From assembly GCF_003261635.1 (NCBI RefSeq), contig NZ_QFXK01000039.1:496001-560000 (forward strand): a stretch of 64,000 nt of DNA, given 5' to 3'. The notes beneath the pieces were generated by a model. That model saw only the letters and a program-made list of their open reading frames with translations, was not told where the DNA came from and searched no databases. Below, in pieces: positions 38,585 to 46,175 of this stretch (position 1 is its first letter; each line of letters opens with the position of its first letter). The DNA is from Kribbella monticola (GTDB taxonomy: Bacteria > Actinomycetota > Actinomycetes > Propionibacteriales > Kribbellaceae). The translations under genes were made by a program, and so were the position numbers.

Positions 38585-39405
38585 ACCAGCAGGTCCCCGT
38601 CCAGGACGGTGACCGCGCGGCCGGTGAGGTAGACGCGGTCGCCGGCCGGGACGGCACGGACGAGGCCGCCGCGGGCGGACGCCTGGTAACCGACCAGGTC
38701 GTCCCGCCCGAGGCGCTTCGCCCAGTACGGCGCCAGCGCGGTGTGCGCGCTCCCGGTCACCGGATCCTCGGGCAGCCCGTCACCTGGTGAAAAGAACCGC
38801 GAGACGAAGTCGTACTCCGCTCCGTCGGCCGCGGGCGCGGTCGGCACGACGCCGCGCAGGTCCTCCCGCTCGGTCAACTCGGTGAGCGCATCGAAGTCCG
38901 GTGCCAAGCCACGCACCGTCTGCTCGTCCGGCAACACCACGAGCAGATCGCGTAGCGCCCCGGTCCCAAAGACAGCCTCCGGTACTGCGCCTAGCGCGGC
39001 GACCAGTCCGTCGGGCGCCGGCCTCTCGGTGAGTTCCGCGATCGGGAAGTCGAGCGTGATCCAGCCGTCGGCGCCGACCTCCGCGATCAGGACTCCACTC
39101 CGACTGCTGAAACGAACCTTGCCGTCTTCAGCCACCAGCCCCTCGGCGACCATCGAGTGGACGGTCGCGAGCGTCGCATGCCCGCAGAGGTTCTCCTCCA
39201 CCACAGGCGTGAACCAGCGCAGATCCCAGTCGACATCCGGCTGCTCGGACGGCCGGGCGAACGCGGTCTCGGAGTGCCGCATTTCCGCGGTCACCGCCCG
39301 CATCCAGGCCTCGTCCGGCCAGTCGCCGGCCGCCAGCAGACACACGCCGGCCGGATTCCCCGCGAACGCCTGATCGGTAAACGCATCCACCACCCTGATT
39401 CGCAT
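38581..39405 (-). CDS. PhzF-family isomerase/epimerase
   Basis: This 274-residue PhzF-like protein starts with the signature VVDAFTDQAFAGNPAGVCLL (about residues 4-23) and EMRHSETAFA, containing the catalytic Glu about 46. The second-half motif is FFSPGDGLPEDPVTGSAHTALAPYWAKRLG. The family includes the phenazine enzyme PhzF and many isomerases of unknown substrate. No phenazine genes are nearby. Confidence 0.88.
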   Translation of the reverse strand: MRIRVVDAFTDQAFAGNPAGVCLLAAGDWPDEAWMRAVTAEMRHSETAFARPSEQPDVDWDLRWFTPVVEENLCGHATLATVHSMVAEGLVAEDGKVRFSSRSGVLIAEVGADGWITLDFPIAELTERPAPDGLVAALGAVPEAVFGTGALRDLLVVLPDEQTVRGLAPDFDALTELTEREDLRGVVPTAPAADGAEYDFVSRFFSPGDGLPEDPVTGSAHTALAPYWAKRLGRDDLVGYQASARGGLVRAVPAGDRVYLTGRAVTVLDGDLLV

Positions 39406-39480
39406 TCCCTGACGCTAAGCGCCGGCGTGGACACGATCCATACCCAGTTCCGGCCGACTGGCCTTCGGTTGCCGAAGGCG

Positions 39481-39508
39481 TGAACCGGAGCCACGTTTCG
39501 TCCGTGTA
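39481..39508 (+). promoter_or_regulatory. Possible ECF-sigma promoter
   Basis: TGAACC (39481-39486), 16-nt spacer, CGTGTA (39503-39508), 36 nt before the TIGR03118 start codon. Both elements resemble ECF-type consensus sequences of actinobacteria (GAAC and CGT cores). No sigma gene is present in the window to test the match. Confidence 0.35.
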
Positions 39509-39544
39509 GGCGGTGTTCCACTTCCCAACCGACAGGAAAGTGTC

Positions 39545-40660
39545 ATGTCGCTACGTACCAAAGGCCGACCACTCGCCGTCGCCACCGCCTTGATCGGCGG
39601 GCTGGCCCTGGTCGCGCCGAGCACCGCCAGCGCGCACGAGTCCTACGGTCACCACCACGACCTCGCCGTCCAGCAGGTCAACCTCGTGTCGGACCTGCCC
39701 GGGATGGCAGCGCTACAGGATCCCGACCTGGTCAACCCGTGGGGTCTCTCGTTCGGCGCGACCACGCCGATCTGGGCGTCGAACGAAGGCACCTCGTCCT
39801 CCACGCTGTACTCCTCCGCCGCGGGCGCCACCACCGCGACCAAGGTGCCGACCGTCCGCGTCGGCGTACCGCACCCGACCGGCCAGGTGAACAACTCGGG
39901 CACCGGCTTCCAGCTCACCAACGGCACGGTCAGCGCGCCGGCCCGGTTCATCTTCGCCACGCTGACCGGCCAGATCGCCGCTTGGGGACCGCCGGTCAGC
40001 CCGCTGATCGGTGCCGCCGAGATCAAGGCGACCACGCCGGGAGCCGTCTACACGGGTCTCGCCATCGCCACCGCTGCGAAGGGCGATCAGCTGTACGCCG
40101 CGAACTTCGCGCAGCGCCGGATCGATGTCTTCGACAGCGCCTTCCACCCGGTCAAGCAGCCGTGGTGGGCGTTCAAGGACTTCTTCCTGCCGAAGGGCTA
40201 CTCGCCCTTCAACGTGCAGACGCTGAACGGCCGGATCTTCGTCGCCTACGCCAAGGTCGACCCGAAGACCGGTGAGGAAGCCGCCGGTCGCGGCTTGGGC
40301 TTCGTCGACGAGTACACCGTGAACGGCCACTTCGTCGACCGGATCGCCTCCCGTGGTTCGCTGAACGTACCGTGGGGTCTGGCGATCGCGCCCGCTTCGT
40401 GGGGCGAGCTTGCCGGATCCCTCTTGATCGGCAACTTCGGCGACGGCCGCATCAACGTCGTCAAGGCCAAGTCGCACGGCCGCTTCGCCAACAAGATCGA
40501 GGGTCAGGTCAAGGACACCCACGGGCACACGCTGGTCATCCCCGGCCTCTGGGCCCTGCTACCCGGTACGGCGACCACCGGCGGCACCGACGCCGTCTGG
40601 TTCTCCGCCGGTATCGACGACGAGACGCACGGGCTGCTCGGCGTGCTGCGACACCCGTAG
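39545..40660 (+). CDS. Secreted TIGR03118-family beta-propeller protein
   Basis: The 371-residue exported protein has signal peptide AVATALIGGLALVAPSTASA, cleaved before HESYG. The mature part shows the TIGR03118 layout: QVNLVSDLPGMAALQDPDLVNPWGLSF, PIWASNEGTSSSTLYS, YAANFAQRRIDVFDSAF and NVPWGLAIAP. Family members are propellers of unknown function, often in secreted or cell-wall settings. A histidine-rich patch (GHHHDL) follows the cleavage site. The ribosome-binding site AGGAAAG is well placed before ATG 39545. Confidence 0.88.
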   Translation: MSLRTKGRPLAVATALIGGLALVAPSTASAHESYGHHHDLAVQQVNLVSDLPGMAALQDPDLVNPWGLSFGATTPIWASNEGTSSSTLYSSAAGATTATKVPTVRVGVPHPTGQVNNSGTGFQLTNGTVSAPARFIFATLTGQIAAWGPPVSPLIGAAEIKATTPGAVYTGLAIATAAKGDQLYAANFAQRRIDVFDSAFHPVKQPWWAFKDFFLPKGYSPFNVQTLNGRIFVAYAKVDPKTGEEAAGRGLGFVDEYTVNGHFVDRIASRGSLNVPWGLAIAPASWGELAGSLLIGNFGDGRINVVKAKSHGRFANKIEGQVKDTHGHTLVIPGLWALLPGTATTGGTDAVWFSAGIDDETHGLLGVLRHP

Positions 40661-40673
40661 CCCTCGAGTTGTT

Positions 40674-40715
40674 GCGGCCGGCTGAGCAGTTTCAGGGGAC
40701 TACTCAGCCAGCCGC
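40674..40715. terminator. Bidirectional terminator between convergent genes
   Basis: GCGGC-C-GGCTGAG (40674-40686) pairs with CTCAGCC-A-GCCGC (40703-40715), 12 pairs with one mismatch and a 16-nt loop. It lies after the TIGR03118 gene and covers the last codons of the convergent MarR-GNAT gene. Confidence 0.6.
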
Positions 40716-41578
40716 TTCTCGAACCAGTGATGGGCATACGGCTCGTTGTTGAAGGCTTCGACCTCTCCATAGCCGGCCGCGCGATAAAGAGCGATCGCCT
40801 CGGTCAGACTGCGGTTGGTCTCGAGCCGCAGTACTGCGGTGTCTCGGGCCGCCGCCTGCTTTTCGAGCTCTGTCAGCAACCGCCGGCCGAGGCCGAGACC
40901 GCGCACGTCCGGGGAGACCCACATCCGCTTCACCTCGGCCGGCTCACCCGAGTGGAACTTCAACCCGCCACACCCGACCGGCTCGGCATGCAGCGTCGCG
41001 ACCAGGAGCAGCCCGGCGGGCAAGGTCAACTCGTCGACGTCGGCCGAGATGGTCCGGGCCTGGTCGAAGCCGCCGTCGAAGCGGGTGCCCAACTCCTCGA
41101 AGTACGACTGCACGCAGAACTTCGCCTCCGGACGTCGCGGGTCGACGATGCCGATCTGGACGGTCGAGGCGATCAGCAACCGTTCGACCTCGCCCATCGC
41201 GGCGATCAGTCGCTCCTGCTGGCGCTCGGTGAGCGGATCGAGGATCGACTTCGCGAGGTCGTCGGACCGCTGATCGAGCACAGCGCGCTCGGTCCGGCCG
41301 TGTTCGGTCAGCCGGGCGATGCGGACCCGGCCGTCGTCACCGCTCTGCTTCACCTCGACCAGCCCGTCGTTCTCGAGCACGCGCAGCAGACGACTCAGGT
41401 AGCCGGAGTCGAGATCGAGCCGCGCCCGCAACGCCCGCACGTCACAGCCGTGCGGCCCGATCTCCCACAGCACCCGCGCCTGCCCGAGCGGCCGGTCGCG
41501 CGACATGTACGCGTCGTTCAGCGCACCGATCCGCTGCGTCACGGTCCGGTTGAATCTCCGGACGTCGGCGATCCCCAT
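40700..41578 (-). CDS. MarR-GNAT fusion protein
   Basis: The 292-residue fusion has an N-terminal MarR winged helix (about 1-140: RVLWEIGPHGCDVRALRARLDLDSGYLSRLLRVLENDGLVEVKQ, then DGRVRIARLTEHG). The GNAT domain (about 150-292) has the acetyl-CoA loop VSPDVRGLGLGRRLLTELEKQA and NRSLTEAIALYRAAGYGEVEAF. Such fusions probably acetylate small molecules or proteins while repressing their own gene. A perfect 24-bp palindrome overlaps the start codon, a strong sign of autorepression. Confidence 0.9.
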   Translation of the reverse strand: MGIADVRRFNRTVTQRIGALNDAYMSRDRPLGQARVLWEIGPHGCDVRALRARLDLDSGYLSRLLRVLENDGLVEVKQSGDDGRVRIARLTEHGRTERAVLDQRSDDLAKSILDPLTERQQERLIAAMGEVERLLIASTVQIGIVDPRRPEAKFCVQSYFEELGTRFDGGFDQARTISADVDELTLPAGLLLVATLHAEPVGCGGLKFHSGEPAEVKRMWVSPDVRGLGLGRRLLTELEKQAAARDTAVLRLETNRSLTEAIALYRAAGYGEVEAFNNEPYAHHWFEKRLAE

Positions 41579-41600
41579 TCTCTGACTATAGTCAGAGAAT
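41577..41600. promoter_or_regulatory. Perfect 24-bp palindrome over the MarR-GNAT start codon
   Basis: Twelve-base arms ATTCTCTGACTA and its complement meet with no spacer; the first base of the ATG lies inside. On the minus strand TATAGT within it lies six nt before the ATG, a good -10 spacing for a leaderless transcript. MarR proteins bind such dyads, so bound repressor would cover both the -10 and the initiation codon. Confidence 0.85.
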
Positions 41601-41602
41601 CG

Positions 41603-42130
41603 TCACGCCGGGAGGACCAGATCGATGGGATCGCGGCGCTGGTATGGCCGCCACCTGGTGACATGCGGATGGACCAGCCAGCGGATGCGGCCGGTGGTTT
41701 CGGTGGACGTGCCAGGTGCCGGAAGCCACTCAGCCGGACCGGAGCGCAGTACGCCGCCTGCCGCTGCGACCTTGGCGGCCGGAACCGAACCGGCCACGAC
41801 GAAGAACCACCAGCGCCGCCCGGCCGGCGCCATCGCCGTCGGACACGTTGCCTTGAGCAACTGGTTGAGCAACGCGCCGTACTGCGCGGGCACGTCGACC
41901 ACGTCGTACGCATCGGTGATCAGCGCGATGTCCCATGGATGTTCGCTCCAGATCGCGTCGGCGTGCCGGACACTACGGACGACTGGTCCGGCCAGGTGCG
42001 GATCGACGCAGTCACCACGCACGCAGAGACATACCCCGGCTCTCGGGACCACCAGCGGCGCTACGGTCCAGCCATTCTCGACATACCGGACCGCGCGCCG
42101 CCGGAGCCGCTCCCTAAGCACGCTGACCAA
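41603..42130 (-). CDS. Small prim-pol-like protein (bifunctional primase/polymerase N-terminal domain type)
   Basis: The 175-residue protein resembles the N-terminal region of actinobacterial bifunctional DNA primase/polymerase proteins: LRRRAVRYVENGWTVAPLV, then CVDPHLAGPVV, WDIALITDAYDVVDVP and RRWWFFVVAG. It lacks any helicase or PriCT domain, so it stands alone. It has few recognisable metal-binding residues, and catalysis is doubtful. The start is TTG 42130 or GTG 42121, overlapping the methyltransferase 3' end. Function unknown; similar short proteins seem common in this group (recollection, not tested). Confidence 0.6.
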   Translation of the reverse strand: MVSVLRERLRRRAVRYVENGWTVAPLVVPRAGVCLCVRGDCVDPHLAGPVVRSVRHADAIWSEHPWDIALITDAYDVVDVPAQYGALLNQLLKATCPTAMAPAGRRWWFFVVAGSVPAAKVAAAGGVLRSGPAEWLPAPGTSTETTGRIRWLVHPHVTRWRPYQRRDPIDLVLPA

Positions 42131-42926
42131 CGGCGAACAGGAGCGAACTGGAGGCGATCAGCTCGGGGTACTGATCGGCCATCCGCGTGCAGGCCAGCGC
42201 GGTCTGCAACGGGTCGGGATCGCTCAACGAGGCCGGCAACGGCTGGTCCATGAAGTGCGCGTCGATGGCGACCGTCAGCCAGCCGCCAGGCCCGGTGAGC
42301 CCGTGCACCGTGACCGCCCGCAACCCGGCGTTGGTCAACTCCGTCCGCAACTGCGTGACCGTGTGGTACGTCGTCTCGGCCATCCGCTCGTTGTCCGGAC
42401 TGAACCCGGTCTCCAGGATCTCGCGGACGATCTTCTCCCGCTGCTGCAGCTTGTTCGCCAGCGTGGCGCCGATCAGGTTCGCCGCCCGGTTGATCGCGAT
42501 CACCGCGATGAACCCACCCGGCCGGATCACCCGGACCGCCTCCCGCAACGCCAGCCGGCGATCCGCGGCCTCGGGCAGGTGGTACATCGGCCCGGCCAGC
42601 AACACGGCGTCGAAGTACTCGTTCTCCCACGGCAGCCGCCGCGCATCCCCTTGTACCGCGTCGATCCCGGCCGCCACGGCTTGGTCGACATGCCGCTGCA
42701 CCGGATCCAGCAACTCGACGTCGTAGCCCCGCTTCTGCAACCAGCTCGCGTGCACGCCAGGGCCGCCTCCGATGTCCCCGACGACGGCCGGCGGCTCCGG
42801 CAGGTACCGCTCCAACAGGTCCCGCACCCGGGCGAGCTCCAACTGTCCCTTCAGCGTCGAACTCAGCCGACTCCCTTCGTCGTGCCGGCTCGTGTAGTGC
42901 GTCTCAAGATCAACAGAAGTCGTCAT
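42114..42926 (-). CDS. Class I SAM-dependent methyltransferase
   Basis: The 270-residue Rossmann-fold methyltransferase has motif I VVGDIGGGPGVHASWLQKRG (about residues 48-67), motif II acidic residue in VELLDP, motif IV FDAVLLAGPMYHL and motif VI VIRPGGFIAVIAIN. The substrate is unknown. It overlaps the prim-pol-like gene by 17 bp on the same strand. The 101-bp gap to the tetR gene contains short GGGCAACC-type direct repeats. Confidence 0.87.
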   Translation of the reverse strand: MTTSVDLETHYTSRHDEGSRLSSTLKGQLELARVRDLLERYLPEPPAVVGDIGGGPGVHASWLQKRGYDVELLDPVQRHVDQAVAAGIDAVQGDARRLPWENEYFDAVLLAGPMYHLPEAADRRLALREAVRVIRPGGFIAVIAINRAANLIGATLANKLQQREKIVREILETGFSPDNERMAETTYHTVTQLRTELTNAGLRAVTVHGLTGPGGWLTVAIDAHFMDQPLPASLSDPDPLQTALACTRMADQYPELIASSSLLFAVGQRA

Positions 42927-43027
42927 ACCAACCGAGTCTCGAGGCCGTCGGCTCCGTCCGGCAGGCCAGATCCCGGGGCAACCCAGGGCAACCAGGGGCA
43001 GATCAGCTCACCCGATCCCCTGCGGTA

Positions 43028-43633
43028 TCAGGCTTTCCGGGGTGACGGCCGATCACGTGCCAGTGGACTCAGGGCGGCGGTGACCGCGGTGCCGAGGTGA
43101 CGGGGGGATGCGCCGGCGCGGGAGCGGAGATTGATGGCGTAGGCGAGGAGCGTGAGGTGCTCCGCCGTTGCGCTCAGGTCGAGGCCGGGACGGAGCTGCT
43201 TCAGCTCGGCGGCGGTTTCGAGAGCGGCTTGCACTGCCGCTTTCAGGCCGGCTTGGTGGCTGTCCAGGACTGCTTTTGCTTCCCCGGAAGGGTTTTCGAG
43301 GTGGGCATTCGACACCAGACAGCCCCACCCGGCGAACTTGCCTCTACAGCGCACCGAGACGAGCCGGTGGAAGAAGTCCTCGATGGCGGGGAGGCCGCGA
43401 CGATCCTCGGCCAGCCGGGCGAACATCGGCTTCGAGCGCTGCTCGACGTACCGGTGCAGGGCGCCGACGTACAGCCCCTCCTTGCCGCCGAAGGCGTTGT
43501 AGAGGCTCGATCTGCTCAGGCCGGTCGCCGCCACCACGTCCTGGATCCCGGTCGCCGCGACGCCTTGCCGCCAGAACAGCAGCTCGGCGATACCGAGCAC
43601 CCCGTCCGGTTCGAAGTGTTTGACATCCGGCAC
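43028..43633 (-). CDS. TetR-family transcriptional regulator
   Basis: The 201-residue repressor has an N-terminal HTH (GVLGIAELLFWRQGVAATGIQDVVAATGLSRSSLYNAFGGKEGLYVGALHRYVE, about residues 8-60) and a ligand-binding C-terminal domain of the TetR_C/YxaF-like type (MFARLAEDRRG, GCLVSNAHLE). Start GTG 43633 follows GGGG at proper spacing; the open frame extends 86 codons further but reads into the HAD gene. It is divergent from that gene, with a dyad between them. The 3' third is C-rich on the coding strand. Confidence 0.88.
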   Translation of the reverse strand: MPDVKHFEPDGVLGIAELLFWRQGVAATGIQDVVAATGLSRSSLYNAFGGKEGLYVGALHRYVEQRSKPMFARLAEDRRGLPAIEDFFHRLVSVRCRGKFAGWGCLVSNAHLENPSGEAKAVLDSHQAGLKAAVQAALETAAELKQLRPGLDLSATAEHLTLLAYAINLRSRAGASPRHLGTAVTAALSPLARDRPSPRKA

Positions 43634-43647
43634 CGCACACCCCTTAT

Positions 43648-43667
43648 CTTGGAACGACTGGTCCAAG
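43648..43667. promoter_or_regulatory. TetR operator dyad
   Basis: CTTGGA at 43648-43653 and TCCAAG at 43662-43667, with an eight-base centre, lie in the 52-bp gap between the divergent tetR and HAD genes. The overall form, TTGGAAC and GTCCAA around a central CGACTG, is typical of TetR operators. Confidence 0.65.
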
Positions 43668-43685
43668 TTTATGGAAGGGGTCGTG

Positions 43686-44360
43686 ATGGCCGCAAGCCGC
43701 CCTGAGGTCCTGGTCCTGGATGTCAACGAGACGCTGTCCGATCTGACGCCGATGCGGCAGCGGTTCGAAGCCGCCGGCCTGCCCGGTGACAGCCTCGACA
43801 CCTGGTTCGCCGCCGTTTTGCGGGACGGGTTCGCGCTGACCGCTGTCGAAGCGCCTGCGGACTTCGGCGCGATCGCCGCCGACATTCTCACCGGGCAGCT
43901 CGCCGCCGCGGGAGTCGATGCCGGCGACGATGCGGTCCGGGGCGTGCTGTCGGGGATGACTCAGCTGAAACTTCACCCCGACGTCGTACCGGGACTGCAG
44001 CGTCTGCACGCGACGGGGCTTCGCCTGGTCACCCTGACGAACGGCGCCGCGCGGATGTCGGAGCAGATGTTCACCGACGCGGGACTACTGCCGCTGCTCG
44101 AGCAGCGGCTGGACGTGACGAAGCCGGGTCGCTGGAAGCCGCACCGAGCGGCCTACGAATACGCGGCCGAGGCGTGCGGAGTGCCGCTGGATCGGATGGC
44201 ACTCGCGGCCGTTCACCCGTGGGACATCGACGGCGCCAAGCGGGCCGGGCTGCAGGGGTGGTACGTCGACCGGCGGCGGACGTCGTACCCGAGGACGTTC
44301 ACCGCGCCCGACCTCGTCGTGGGCGACTTCGAGGAACTCGCGGCGCAGTTCGCGGGCTGA
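43686..44360 (+). CDS. Haloacid dehalogenase type II (HAD hydrolase)
   Basis: This 224-residue HAD-superfamily protein has motif I VLVLDVNETLSDL, where the nucleophile Asp is followed by VNET as in L-2-haloacid dehalogenases. Motif II is TLTNGAA, motif III lies in KPGRWKPHRAAYEYAAEACG, and motif IV is AVHPWDIDGAKRAGL. The family dehalogenates 2-haloacids, but many members have other phosphatase-like substrates. ATG 43686 follows GGAAGGGG; the frame starts 22 codons earlier. Likely controlled by the adjacent TetR. Confidence 0.87.
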   Translation: MAASRPEVLVLDVNETLSDLTPMRQRFEAAGLPGDSLDTWFAAVLRDGFALTAVEAPADFGAIAADILTGQLAAAGVDAGDDAVRGVLSGMTQLKLHPDVVPGLQRLHATGLRLVTLTNGAARMSEQMFTDAGLLPLLEQRLDVTKPGRWKPHRAAYEYAAEACGVPLDRMALAAVHPWDIDGAKRAGLQGWYVDRRRTSYPRTFTAPDLVVGDFEELAAQFAG

Positions 44361-44420
44361 CCGGCCGGGTGTGCGAAACCGCCCGGCTCCGGCGCGGGAG
44401 ACGGGCGGCTCGTGGATTCG

Positions 44421-44984
44421 TCAGTCGAGGGGGCGGAGTTCGTCGGCGTACGAGACCGAGACCCGGCGGAGGACGTTGTCCTTGACGGAGTACTGGCCCA
44501 TACGCCACAGCGGCGGGCTGTAGGCGTGGACGGTGACGCTGCCCTTGTCGAGGCCGACGACGCGGTGGATGTGGTCGGGGCCGAAGCCGTACACGTCGCC
44601 GGCTTCGATCTCGGTCTCGACGGACTCGACGCCGATCGCCAGGTTGTGCTCGACGAGTTTGCCGCGCGCGACGGCGACCGCACCCGAGGAGACGTCGTGG
44701 TCGTGCCAGCCGGTGTCGTTGACCGGAGTCCAGCAGATCAGCCAGACGTCCACGTTGGCGTCGCGGTGCAGCGAGGCGAAGACGCGCTCCTCGTCGCTGT
44801 AGGCGACCTTGTCCTCCCACAGGTGCGGCTGGGCCGCGATCCCGCCGGCCAGTTCGGCCAGTTCGCTGGGATCGAGGTCACGGCCCGGAAGGTTGTCCAA
44901 TGACAGACAGCCGTTGAGCTCCACGAGCCGGCTGGCCTGACGCGCGGGTACGACGGGTGCGTCGGAAACTTGCTGAACAGTCAC
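44421..44984 (-). CDS. Cysteine dioxygenase-type cupin
   Basis: The 187-residue (from GTG 44984) cupin has metal ligands in GWHDHDVSSGAVAVARGKLVEHNL and GPDHIHRVVG, and the SVTVHAYSPPL strand typical of cysteine dioxygenases. These oxidise cysteine or related thiols with non-haem iron. The frame runs 46 codons upstream, but GAGGGGAG at correct spacing favours GTG 44984. It lies 112 nt downstream of the amidohydrolase gene on the same strand, and the gap contains the small hairpin CCCCGT-ACG-ACGGGG (about 45038-45052). Confidence 0.85.
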   Translation of the reverse strand: MTVQQVSDAPVVPARQASRLVELNGCLSLDNLPGRDLDPSELAELAGGIAAQPHLWEDKVAYSDEERVFASLHRDANVDVWLICWTPVNDTGWHDHDVSSGAVAVARGKLVEHNLAIGVESVETEIEAGDVYGFGPDHIHRVVGLDKGSVTVHAYSPPLWRMGQYSVKDNVLRRVSVSYADELRPLD

Positions 44985-45096
44985 TGCACTCCCCTCTCGG
45001 AGAAGACGCCGATCACTCGGCATGGTTGATGGTGGATCCCCGTACGACGGGGCGCGGTGTCTCCGGCGCGACAGCGGCCGGAAAGTCTGTACTGGT

Positions 45097-46002
45097 TCAT
45101 CTCTCCGCCGCCGGGTCGACACCGAACAGCAGGCGGTGCGGGTTGTTGTAGCGGATCACCGCGGTCGCGGCCGCGCCCTGGCGGAGTTCGACCGTTCCGG
45201 CGTACGGGCGGTCGGTGCCGTGGACGACCTGGTCGATGCCGAGCACCCGGGCCACCGCGTCGATCCCCTGCGGTCCGTAGCTCGAGGTGTCGACGAAGAG
45301 GTTCGGGTCGATGGTCCCCAGGCGACCACCACGGGCAGCAAGGCGCTCGTGGTGAACGGGCGCCAGTCCTGCTGCGGCGGCGAAACACAGCCGAAGGCGC
45401 GGGAAAGCCGTCCGGCCAGCGAACGCATGCCAGGCCCACCAAGCCGCCTGCAGCTGCAGCGTGTAATCCACCACCGGCGCCCACCACCCCGGCACAGCTC
45501 CAGCTGGTGGAGCGGCAGGACCAGGGTGAATGAGGACCGGCTTGTTCAGCCGCTCGGCAACGGCCAGCAGCTCGCCGGCCCCGGCCCAGGCGGCCGGCGT
45601 ACCGAGCACATGGGCGGGCAACTGCAGACCGATGAAACCCTTACCCAGTAAGGATTTCAGGCCGTCGAGGTCGGGCTCGAGGAGGTTGACAGCGGCCCAG
45701 GCCTTGAAGGGCTCAGGCAACGATGCCGCGCCTTCGTGCCAACTGTCGAGCAAGGCAGCATCGCCGAGCTGCTCGATCCCGAGCGGGCTGGACAGCGACA
45801 CTGCGGCCAGCGTCGTCCCGGCATCCTGCTCCACCGCAGCTCGCTTGCCGACTTCATGCGCTGCGGGATCCACCTCGTACGCCGGTTCGCCGACTGTGTG
45901 CAAGGTCCAGCCGTCCAGGTACGGCGGCTCGGTGCGGTCGCGCAGCCGCTCGACGAACTCAGCCGGCCACAGGTGCTGGTGAACATCGATCACGGCGGTC
46001 AC
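45097..46002 (-). CDS. Amidohydrolase-family (TIM-barrel) hydrolase
   Basis: This 301-residue amidohydrolase_2/ACMSD-like protein starts with the metal motif VIDVHQHLWPAEFV. It also has FIGLQLPAHVLG, NKPVLIHPGP and the active-site His/Asp in QVVHGTDRPYAG (Asp about residue 268). The reaction is unknown; decarboxylases and lactonases occur in the family. GTG 46002 is preceded by AAGGGG; an upstream GTG at 46017 is less well placed. With the cysteine dioxygenase gene it forms the unit that faces twin LacI operators. Confidence 0.85.
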   Translation of the reverse strand: MTAVIDVHQHLWPAEFVERLRDRTEPPYLDGWTLHTVGEPAYEVDPAAHEVGKRAAVEQDAGTTLAAVSLSSPLGIEQLGDAALLDSWHEGAASLPEPFKAWAAVNLLEPDLDGLKSLLGKGFIGLQLPAHVLGTPAAWAGAGELLAVAERLNKPVLIHPGPAAPPAGAVPGWWAPVVDYTLQLQAAWWAWHAFAGRTAFPRLRLCFAAAAGLAPVHHERLAARGGRLGTIDPNLFVDTSSYGPQGIDAVARVLGIDQVVHGTDRPYAGTVELRQGAAATAVIRYNNPHRLLFGVDPAAER

Positions 46003-46056
46003 CGGCACCCCTTCCACTCGAATTTGACCCGGTCAGACTTGGTAGTCCGCTCCGCT

Positions 46057-46094
46057 TTGAAGCGCTTCAAGCTGCGTACAGTGAAGCGCTTCAA
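46057..46094. promoter_or_regulatory. Twin LacI-type operators
   Basis: TTGAAGCGCTTCAA at 46057-46070 is a perfect 14-bp palindrome with a central CG, and GTGAAGCGCTTCAA at 46081-46094 repeats it (12-bp perfect core), centres 24 bp apart. Central-CG palindromes of this kind are the hallmark of LacI/GalR family sites. They lie between the amidohydrolase gene (minus) and lacI (plus). Confidence 0.9.
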
Positions 46095-46175
46095 AGCCTG
46101 CCTTGTCAACCTCGCCGCCGGCCCGCGACAGCCACCGGCCAGCTTTTGTCCCAGCCGTGCCCTAGGGTCGATGCC

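Noticed and set aside
45000-45096. Riboswitch in the leader of the cysteine dioxygenase gene
   Set aside because: Only one 6-bp hairpin is visible and no conserved riboswitch core could be recognised.
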